A stretch of DNA of 5,177 nucleotides. Origin: JAFMKE01 sp964655225 (GTDB taxonomy: Bacteria; Bacteroidota; Bacteroidia; Chitinophagales; UBA8649). Within the stretch, counting starts at the first letter, position 1. Every line of letters starts with the position of its first letter. The DNA is taken from positions 1 through 5,177 of the forward strand of contig CAZZMB010000062.1 in NCBI GenBank assembly GCA_964655225.1, given 5' to 3'. The notes below the pieces were generated by a model. It did no database searches. It saw only the letters and a program-made list of their open reading frames with translations, and had not been told where the DNA came from. Shown here one piece after another: positions 1 through 5,177 of this stretch. The translations under genes were made by a program, and so were the position numbers.

Positions 1-1002
1 GGCGGAAAGGCATGTTAATCCACTCGACCAATATTCGCCCAGTTTTGTTGGACTGCGTCCAATTACTGAAAATCCAAGATCGTACATAATTATACCTACA
101 TCCCCCACCATTAGGTTTTTATAAACATCATTGTATTCTGAAGACTTTATTCGACAATCTTCCATAGGCACCCCCGCCTTTGCAATTTCAGCTTCAATAA
201 GAGCATGGTCTGAATGAGAAAGAAAAGCCAAATATGCATTTGATTTTTTCTCTTTCAATTTTTTAAAAAACTTCAAAACCAAATCTGTTCGATAGTTTGT
301 TCCCACCGAACCACTATACAATAATACAAAAGCATCCGAAGGAATCTTCCACATTTTCCTTTGTTCCTCTCTAATCTCCGCTGAAAAAGGTTTAAACACT
401 TCAAAATTCACGCAGGTAGGGATGACATGCACCTTCTCTGCTTGCTTTAAACCAAGATTAACTATTGCTTCTTTTCCCACATGTGTTAGCGAAACGGCAA
501 TATCTGATTGGGCAAAAAACTTTTTTTCCTTTGCTTTAAAATAAGCATAAATGGGTTTATAAATGAAGGACGACCATAAACCACTCTCTAATTTTTCGTC
601 TGGCCACCAACCGCGCATATCAAAAATAAACTTGGATCCATATTTTTTCTTTGCCATAAGCCCTAGGCTAGTTAGGGTATATCCTCTGCAATGCACAATA
701 GCAAAATCATGCTCTTTGTATAGTTCCTTGATCTTTTGCCAGGCTAAGTAGTTGTCATAAACCGTCGATACAATGGGTGGACTTTTGTGGTAAGTCAACG
801 GATGCCAATGCACATCAAAATCTCTGATAAAGTCATGAATGACTTTTTTTCGTGAATCATAAACTTCGGGCTTCTCAAAGCTGACTACATGACAAGAAAA
901 ATTTTGCTTAGACAATCCCTTTAAATAGGACAAAACCTGACTTTGCCCGAGGGGGTCAGTCATGCCATCGTAGGCTAAATATAAAACCTTATGCTTTGCC
1001 AT
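1..1002 (-). CDS. Family 4 (GT-B) glycosyltransferase, C-terminus cut by window edge
   Basis: The frame is open from the ATG at 1002 to base 1 with no stop: 334 residues, with perhaps 40-70 missing compared with usual GT4 enzymes of about 380-400. Seen: an N-terminal acceptor-domain opening at residues 6-30 (VLYLAYDGMTDPLGQSQV), HCRGY at 104-108, FDMRGWWPDE at 127-136, a second-domain strand with YSGSVGT at 229-235, and RSPTKLGEYWSSGL at 316-329. That last segment matches the nucleotide-sugar-binding region of GT4 enzymes, with the conserved Glu at 323. No signal peptide or membrane helix is visible, so it is probably cytosolic or membrane-peripheral. Family knowledge: it transfers a sugar from a nucleotide donor to a growing lipid-linked glycan; donor and linkage cannot be read. 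The first 14 nt overlap the 3' end of the epimerase gene, so the two are probably co-transcribed and translationally coupled. GGAAG lies a few bases before the ATG. Confidence 0.9.
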   Translation of the reverse strand, partial: MAKHKVLYLAYDGMTDPLGQSQVLSYLKGLSKQNFSCHVVSFEKPEVYDSRKKVIHDFIRDFDVHWHPLTYHKSPPIVSTVYDNYLAWQKIKELYKEHDFAIVHCRGYTLTSLGLMAKKKYGSKFIFDMRGWWPDEKLESGLWSSFIYKPIYAYFKAKEKKFFAQSDIAVSLTHVGKEAIVNLGLKQAEKVHVIPTCVNFEVFKPFSAEIREEQRKMWKIPSDAFVLLYSGSVGTNYRTDLVLKFFKKLKEKKSNAYLAFLSHSDHALIEAEIAKAGVPMEDCRIKSSEYNDVYKNLMVGDVGIIMYDLGFSVIGRSPTKLGEYWSSGLTCLSA

Positions 1003-1810
1003 ACTCTTCCTGAAACCACGATTTAAACCTTTCAAGACCCGCCTTTAAAGTTGTTTGGGGTTGATAATTAAACATGGCTTTTGCCTTTTCAATATTAGCA
1101 TAAGTAATGTTGACATCACCAGGTTTCATATCCTGCTGCTCAATATTACTTGCCAGTCCAATGCTATCATAAATTGATGCAATCAATTCCTTTAAGCTTA
1201 CCGGAGAGTTATTTCCTAAATTAACAATCTCAAATACCTTTTTATGTGAATTAATATAGTCTAGTGCCCCTAAAATACCACTTACAGTGTCATCTACAAA
1301 TGTGTAATCTCTTGCACTTGAACCATCCCCATATTGTTGAATAGCTTGCTTATCGTATATTAATTTAAAGAACTTATGAATGGCTAGGTCAGGTCGCTGA
1401 CGTGGACCATACACCGTAAAAAATCGAAGATTGATGATGTCCATATCNNNNNNNNNNNNNNNNNNNNNNNNNNNNNNNNNNNNNNNNNNNNNNNNNNNNN
1501 NNNNNNNNNNNNNNNNNNNNNNNNNNNNNNNNNNNNNNNNNNNNNNNACTCCTGCCTTTGCGGCAAGGTGAATGACCACATCAATTGAGTACTTTAATTG
1601 AGCAAAGGCCCCTTTTTCACTTAAATCAAGCTCTAGAAATAAAAATCTGTCTCGTTCTTTAAAAATCGATAAGTTTTTCTCTTTTAACTCTCTTGAATAA
1701 AAATCGTCAAAGTTATCTATTCCGATAACTTTGTGTCCCAAATCCAATAATTGTTCACAAACATGAGAGCCTATAAAACCCGCACAACCTGTCACTAAAA
1801 TAGTTTGCAT
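989..1810 (-). CDS. NAD-dependent nucleotide-sugar epimerase/dehydratase (extended SDR), interrupted by an assembly gap
   Basis: Starts at the ATG at 1810 (MQTILVTG) and ends at TAA 991-989. Seen: a Rossmann GxxGxxG at residues 8-14 (TGCAGFIGSH), acidic Asp32 after the second strand (IDNFDDFY), and HLAAKAG at 81-87. After the N gap come LRFFTVYGPRQRPDLAIHKF, YGDGSSARDYTFVDD and a normal C-terminus. This is the pattern of UDP-glucuronate/UDP-glucose 4-epimerase-like extended SDRs, usually about 320 residues. Only 239 are read directly. The middle, which would hold the catalytic Ser/Thr and YxxxK, falls in the Ns. The frame is the same on both sides for a 100-base gap, but that length is a placeholder. 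The codon entering the gap is GTN, so Val follows AAKAG, as the family expects. Role: interconverts a nucleotide sugar in the cytosol for the glycan; exact substrate unknown (4-epimerase most likely, dehydratase possible). A purine-rich AGAGAG lies before the start. Confidence 0.88.
   Translation of the reverse strand: MQTILVTGCAGFIGSHVCEQLLDLGHKVIGIDNFDDFYSRELKEKNLSIFKERDRFLFLELDLSEKGAFAQLKYSIDVVIHLAAKAGXXXXXXXXXXXXXXXXXXXXXXXXXXXXXXXXXXDMDIINLRFFTVYGPRQRPDLAIHKFFKLIYDKQAIQQYGDGSSARDYTFVDDTVSGILGALDYINSHKKVFEIVNLGNNSPVSLKELIASIYDSIGLASNIEQQDMKPGDVNITYANIEKAKAMFNYQPQTTLKAGLERFKSWFQEEYGKA
1448..1547. other. 100-N scaffold gap inside the epimerase gene
   Basis: Exactly 100 undetermined bases, the conventional placeholder for a gap of unknown size. 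The flanks encode the N-terminal (HLAAKAG-V) and C-terminal (DMDIINLRFF) parts of one SDR family. In typical homologues about 80 residues separate these motifs, so the true missing stretch is probably nearer 245 bp than 100 bp. This estimate comes from remembered family spacing, not from an alignment. Confidence 0.97.
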
Positions 1811-1851
1811 TTCTCTCTTTTACGCTTGTCGTAAAGGTAAACCAAAATTTT

Positions 1852-1859
1852 CAAAACTA
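1852..1859 (-). promoter_or_regulatory. Candidate -7 box for the epimerase-glycosyltransferase pair
   Basis: On the minus strand this reads TAGTTTTG, a full match to the Bacteroidota TAnnTTTG -7 consensus, 41 bases before the ATG at 1810. No convincing TTG -33 element sits at the expected distance upstream, so only half the signal is present. The spacer is AT-rich and such an octamer can occur by chance. Confidence 0.25.
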
Positions 1860-1881
1860 GCTTTCTGAAGAAAATTCGTAT

Positions 1882-1890
1882 TATCTTGCA
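1882..1890 (+). promoter_or_regulatory. Weak candidate -7 box before the exosortase-like gene
   Basis: TATCTTGCA resembles the TATCTTTGCA form of the Bacteroidota -7 element with one T missing. It ends only three bases before the ATG at 1894, so a transcript starting here would be leaderless, or the true start would be a later Met (Met22 at 1957). No clear -33 box was found. It is listed because it is the only promoter-like string in front of this isolated plus-strand gene. Confidence 0.2.
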
Positions 1891-1893
1891 CTT

Positions 1894-2445
1894 ATGGCAT
1901 CAGAAAAATTTACCGCTGCTTCAAGATTAGAAGGATTTTCCCTTGTATGGAAATCGATGCTCGCTTATGGTCTATGGTTTATACTCAGAAATGCATTTAC
2001 CAAAATCACCTTACTCATTCCGTTCTGGAACTCCTTTAATGATCTGATTGCCTCTTGGTATATTGGTTTATCCGCTTGGTCATTAGGATTAATGGGTCAC
2101 CCTACTCGATTTAACGCTAGAAATTTATTGATTGAAGGAACCAATGGCTTGTATGCTGGGAATCATTGCCTAGGGATTTCAGCTGGGTTTATTTTTGTAT
2201 TTATTATTCTCTTGTTGAAAGGAACCTGGAAGGCAAAGTTGAGCTACATTAGTTTTGGCTTAGCAGTCATATTCTTGATTAACTGGTTCCGAATTGTTGG
2301 ATTGGCTTTTATGTTAAAGTATGGCTCCAAGGCATTTTTTCACTTCAACCACAGCTATACCTACCTCGTAATGGTATACGGAATTATCTTTTTAATGATC
2401 ATTTACTTTCAGAACTCCTTTAGTAAACGGTATTTTCAGCGTTAG
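1894..2445 (+). CDS. Small exosortase/archaeosortase-family membrane protein
   Basis: 183-residue, strongly hydrophobic protein with roughly four to five membrane segments (about 22-43, 52-67, 94-109, 115-139 and 156-172). The three residues that define the exosortase/archaeosortase family are in the expected order next to or in helices: Cys92 in GNHCLGISAG, Arg133 in NWFRIVG, and a His in FHFNHSY (His153, or His150). Family knowledge: these are inner-membrane cysteine transpeptidase-like enzymes that cut and anchor proteins carrying a C-terminal sorting signal, and they often lie in exopolysaccharide loci. The length is like the compact Bacteroidota members (XrtF-type), but the subfamily cannot be assigned from reading alone. 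No PEP-CTERM-like substrate is in the window. It is the only plus-strand gene here, divergent from the epimerase and convergent with asnB, whose last 26 bp it overlaps. The start at 1894 has no visible ribosome-binding site; Met22 (1957) is an alternative but would shorten the first helix. Confidence 0.82.
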   Translation: MASEKFTAASRLEGFSLVWKSMLAYGLWFILRNAFTKITLLIPFWNSFNDLIASWYIGLSAWSLGLMGHPTRFNARNLLIEGTNGLYAGNHCLGISAGFIFVFIILLLKGTWKAKLSYISFGLAVIFLINWFRIVGLAFMLKYGSKAFFHFNHSYTYLVMVYGIIFLMIIYFQNSFSKRYFQR

Positions 2446-4294
2446 TTTCTAGCCATTGGTTAAGGATAATGATTAACCACAACTTGTTAAAGAGATAATC
2501 CTCCCCTGCAAAATAACGATGCTGTATTTCTTTGACTTTCTTGACATCAAACATGCCGTATTTCTCCAGCATTTTTTCATCGAGGTAATTGTCTACCAAA
2601 TACTTCAATTCTTTTTGTAGCCACATTTTTATGGGAACCCCAAAGCCCCATTTTGGTCGATCAAAATATTCTTTAGGAAGATAATCGTATAAAACTTGCT
2701 TTAATAAGTATTTTGAATCCTTATTCTTTTCCTTTAATTTTTCATCCAAATTTAGGGTGAACTCCACAATTCGGTGGTCTAATAAGGGCACTCGTGTTTC
2801 AAGTGAGTAACGCATGGCCGCCCTGTCAACCTTTACCAGTAAGTTATCTTTCAAATAATGCTTGACATCAAACAAGGCTTGGTTTTCGGAAACCGATAAT
2901 TCTCTTTCCAATTCTGATTGTTCAAAACCAAACGCCTTCAAATAATCTGAACGAAGAATTCCTGGTAATTCAGCAGCAGAAAAATAATATTGATCTACCG
3001 AAAAAATATGACTGGGAATGTGTGTGTTTTTATCATAATCAAACATCAAGGCAGCGCGTTTATTCCGATTTTTTCCTGACTTCGATAAAGCAAAATTTAT
3101 CGGTCCTTTAGCAAAATCGAGCAAAGGATTATTTAAACGTTTTGCCCAGGTATAAAAGCCGTAACCCATAAACTGCTCATCTCCTCCGTCTCCGGATAAG
3201 GTCATGGTTACATGTTTTTTCGCCAAGCGAGAGACCAACATCGTTGGGATAGAAGAGGAATCCGCAAAAGGCTCGTCGTAGGTTTGCACAATCCGATCGA
3301 AATGTTCTAGTGCCTCATTGTATGAGACCATAAATTCATGGTGATTGGTTTTTAGATGCTTCGCAATCTTAGCGGCGTGTTTGGCCTCATTAAATTCCGC
3401 CTCCTTAAAACCGATAGAAAAGGTGTTGACTGGTTTTTCGCTCATACTTTGAGCGACTGCGGTTACCGTAGAAGAATCTATACCTCCACTTAAAAAAGTG
3501 CCAAAAGGAACATCGCTTATCATCCGATAGTTGACACTACTTTCAATCAAGTCTTTAAGTTTTTTCTTGGCTTGTTTTTCATCACTGTACACTGACTTAT
3601 TCACCTTTTTATCAATATTCCAATAACATTCTTTCGAAAACCCATAACTCGTTACTGCACCCAAGTGTGCCGCTTCAAACTTTTTAATCTCTTTATAAAT
3701 AGAATTAGGTTCGGGAATATAGCCCAGACGCAGATATTGATTAAGCGCTTCTTTATTTAAATGAAAAGGGCCCTTTTCTTTTTTTAACAACGCTAAGGAC
3801 TTCAGCTCAGAAGAGAAAGCAAACATGTCATCATCCATGTAATAATACAATGGCTTAATTCCCAAACGATCTCTAAACAACCAAAGAATTTCATCTTTAG
3901 TGTCATAAATCGCCATGGTAAACATACCGTTCAACTTGTAGACAAAAGCTTTCCCCCAAAGGGCAAATGCCTCCACTAAGACTTCCGTGTCAGAGCTAGT
4001 AGAAAAATCAACTTCCGAATACTCTTGTATTTCCTTTCGTATCTCTTGAAAGTTATAAACCTCTCCATTAAAGACAATAAGGTAGCGCTTGCAGGCGGAC
4101 TGCATAGGTTGGTTGGCAGCTTCACTTAAGTCGATTATGCTCAGCCTCCTGTGCCCGAGTAAGCATTTTCCATCTTGACTTTCAAAATAGCCATAAGCAT
4201 TTGGACCACGATGCTTAATCGCATTCGTCATTCCCTCTAGCAAAGACTTTGAAGCAGGATCTTTAAATGAAAATATTCCGGTTATTCCACACAT
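2420..4294 (-). CDS. asnB: Asparagine synthase (glutamine-hydrolysing) / AsnB-type amidotransferase
   Basis: 624 residues, full length for the bacterial AsnB family. The N-terminal class II glutaminase domain begins with catalytic Cys2 (MCGITGIF), so the start at 4294 is firm. Its glutamine-pocket residues are present: HRGPNAYG 28-35, RRLSIIDLS 49-57, NGEVYNF 76-82 and SDTEV 101-105. The C-terminal ATP-pyrophosphatase synthetase domain has SGGIDSS at 269-275, DEPFADSSSIPT near 340-351, SGDGGDE at 367-373 and, later, ETRVPLLDHR and KWGFGVPIKMWL. Reaction: ammonia from glutamine is channelled to an AMP-activated carboxylate, normally aspartate. Within polysaccharide loci, relatives such as WbpS amidate uronic acids, so the acceptor here may be a sugar carboxylate (inference). 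The ATG lies 1 nt after the stop of the WlbA-like gene with no Shine-Dalgarno site, implying translational coupling. The interdomain segment IKKFEAAHLGAV (residues 203-214) lacks the usual PPGH. The 3' end overlaps the exosortase-like gene. Confidence 0.93.
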   Translation of the reverse strand: MCGITGIFSFKDPASKSLLEGMTNAIKHRGPNAYGYFESQDGKCLLGHRRLSIIDLSEAANQPMQSACKRYLIVFNGEVYNFQEIRKEIQEYSEVDFSTSSDTEVLVEAFALWGKAFVYKLNGMFTMAIYDTKDEILWLFRDRLGIKPLYYYMDDDMFAFSSELKSLALLKKEKGPFHLNKEALNQYLRLGYIPEPNSIYKEIKKFEAAHLGAVTSYGFSKECYWNIDKKVNKSVYSDEKQAKKKLKDLIESSVNYRMISDVPFGTFLSGGIDSSTVTAVAQSMSEKPVNTFSIGFKEAEFNEAKHAAKIAKHLKTNHHEFMVSYNEALEHFDRIVQTYDEPFADSSSIPTMLVSRLAKKHVTMTLSGDGGDEQFMGYGFYTWAKRLNNPLLDFAKGPINFALSKSGKNRNKRAALMFDYDKNTHIPSHIFSVDQYYFSAAELPGILRSDYLKAFGFEQSELERELSVSENQALFDVKHYLKDNLLVKVDRAAMRYSLETRVPLLDHRIVEFTLNLDEKLKEKNKDSKYLLKQVLYDYLPKEYFDRPKWGFGVPIKMWLQKELKYLVDNYLDEKMLEKYGMFDVKKVKEIQHRYFAGEDYLFNKLWLIIILNQWLETNAENTVY

Positions 4295-4295
4295 A

Positions 4296-5177
4296 TTATT
4301 TAAGATGGAATGGGTGTAGCGTTAAAGGTTTTTTTGCAAAAGGGTGGAAATCCCCTACTAAACCAATTGGCTCAGTATTTCTTATTTCATGAACAATTTT
4401 AATCGCATTTAGCGCTTCGCTTATTCTAAAGCCATTGCCAGCCAAAATAGCTGCGTAACTTTTGTTATGCAAGTCTTTAAAACCCTCACTAAATTCAATC
4501 TCTTCTCCTTCTAAGCTCATACTTCTGTAGGTTGTTTTACCCTCTTTTTTAGCAGTGTCGGGCAATGTATCCGCATTTATACTTAAGAACCATCGTACTT
4601 TGGCTCGATCGAATTCTAAATACCCGGCAGCTCTGTCGTGTTCATGAACATGAACAAGGTTTTCTTTAACCTCTCCAAAAATCCAAGATAACATGTCGAA
4701 GAAGTGAACCCCAATATTGGTAGCAATACCGCCAGATTTTTGCTCATTACCTTTCCAACTGGTATAATACCACTTGCCGCGTGAGGTAATGTAGGTCAAA
4801 TCAAAATCAAACACCTTGTCTTTAGGTGCAGCATCTACTTTCTTCTTTAAAGCAACAATGCTTTGGTGCAATCTCAACTGCAGAATGTTGTATACTTTAT
4901 GCCCTGTCTCCTCCTCCATTTGCATAAGGCCCTCAAGATTCCATGGATTTAAGACTAAGGGTTTTTCGCAAATTACATCTGCCTCATTTTTTAAACCAAA
5001 TCGGATATGAGAATCGTGCAAATAATTAGGTGAGCAGATAGATAAATAATCCAAAACTTCGCCGTTGCGTTTTAACTTATCAATATGCCGGTCAAATCTT
5101 TCAAATTCAGTAAAAAAATCAGCCTTTGGGAAAAAACTATCCATGACTCCAACAGAATCAAAAGGATCATAAGCAGC
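4296..5177 (-). CDS. wlbA: WlbA/WbpB-like Gfo/Idh/MocA sugar-nucleotide oxidase, N-terminus cut by window edge
   Basis: The reading frame is open through the right edge. An ATG at 5144 exists but is internal, because upstream codons AAYDPFDSVGV continue the family's Rossmann fold. 293 residues are visible; about 30, including the GxGxxG dinucleotide loop, lie outside. Seen (fragment numbering): SICSPNYLHDSHI 47-59, EKP 71-73 with the catalytic Lys72, SRGKWYYTSWKG 132-143, GGIATNIGVHFFDML 149-163 with the active-site His/Asp region, and EGEEIEFSEGF 223-233. These resemble UDP-N-acetyl-2-amino-2-deoxyglucuronate 3-oxidases (WlbA/WbpB). Family role: NAD-dependent oxidation of the C3 hydroxyl of UDP-GlcNAcA, giving the 3-keto substrate for an aminotransferase on the way to 2,3-diacetamido uronic acids. 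The partner dehydrogenase, aminotransferase and acetyltransferase would have to lie outside the window. It is followed directly by asnB. A different Gfo/Idh sugar dehydrogenase is possible but less likely. Confidence 0.85.
   Translation of the reverse strand, partial: AAYDPFDSVGVMDSFFPKADFFTEFERFDRHIDKLKRNGEVLDYLSICSPNYLHDSHIRFGLKNEADVICEKPLVLNPWNLEGLMQMEEETGHKVYNILQLRLHQSIVALKKKVDAAPKDKVFDFDLTYITSRGKWYYTSWKGNEQKSGGIATNIGVHFFDMLSWIFGEVKENLVHVHEHDRAAGYLEFDRAKVRWFLSINADTLPDTAKKEGKTTYRSMSLEGEEIEFSEGFKDLHNKSYAAILAGNGFRISEALNAIKIVHEIRNTEPIGLVGDFHPFAKKPLTLHPFHLK

Noticed and set aside
563..751. 62-codon plus-strand open frame
   Set aside because: It is antisense to the glycosyltransferase, whose motifs (FDMRGWWPDE and others) explain this stretch; the translation has no recognisable features.
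1384..1584. 66-codon minus-strand open frame spanning the N gap
   Set aside because: It is an out-of-frame shadow of the epimerase, and about half of it is undetermined sequence.
2425..2442. AACG...CGTT inverted repeat at the convergent gene ends, considered as a terminator
   Set aside because: The stem is only 4 bp with a 10-nt loop, has no T-run after it, and lies within both coding regions; too weak to call.
3763..3778. 16-bp perfect palindrome (GAAAAGGGCCCTTTTC)
   Set aside because: It lies inside asnB and encodes part of the ordinary Lys-Glu-Lys-Gly-Pro-Phe segment. A random palindrome of this length is expected in roughly one window in thirteen of this size (about 5,177/65,536), so chance is enough; it is neither a terminator nor an operator in context.
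4816..5010. 64-codon plus-strand open frame
   Set aside because: It is antisense to the WlbA-like gene, which has clear catalytic and structural motifs across this stretch.
4296..5144. Treating the ATG at 5144 as the start of the WlbA-like gene
   Set aside because: The codons upstream to the window edge (AAYDPFDSVGV) are open and match the family, and a start at 5144 would remove the NAD-binding Rossmann loop; the gene is truncated by the window instead.

Overview
This 5.2 kb window is part of a cell-surface polysaccharide biosynthesis locus. It most likely comes from a member of the Bacteroidota (Flavobacteriia/Cytophagia-like). The reasons are low GC by eye, A-rich translation starts mostly lacking a clear Shine-Dalgarno site, a glycosyltransferase N-terminus (DGMTDPLGQSQV) familiar from that phylum, and a candidate TAnnTTTG-type -7 box. 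A run of exactly 100 Ns (1448..1547) marks a scaffold join, so this is a draft or metagenome-derived assembly.

Layout from right to left on the minus strand. A WlbA/WbpB-type Gfo/Idh/MocA sugar-nucleotide oxidase (4296..5177) is cut by the right edge. A full-length AsnB-type glutamine-dependent amidotransferase (2420..4294) starts 1 nt after it. Next comes a single plus-strand gene for a small exosortase/archaeosortase-family membrane protein (1894..2445), whose 3' end overlaps that of asnB by 26 bp. An 83-bp divergent spacer (1811..1893) follows. Beyond it lie an NAD-dependent nucleotide-sugar epimerase/dehydratase (989..1810, interrupted by the N gap) and a family-4 glycosyltransferase (1..1002), which overlap by 14 bp; the glycosyltransferase is cut by the left edge.

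How the genes may work together (inference). The WlbA-like enzyme and the epimerase would make modified, probably uronic-acid-type, nucleotide sugars. The AsnB-like protein could supply asparagine or amidate a uronic acid. The glycosyltransferase would add a sugar to a lipid-linked glycan on the cytoplasmic face of the inner membrane. The exosortase-like protein carries the Cys/Arg/His residues of protein-sorting transpeptidases and is the least expected member. Exosortases are known to sit in exopolysaccharide loci, including ones with AsnB-like amidotransferases, but no sorting substrate is visible here.

No RNA genes, CRISPR arrays, insertion sequences or convincing terminators were seen. 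Apart from the 83-bp spacer and the N gap, the whole window is coding.
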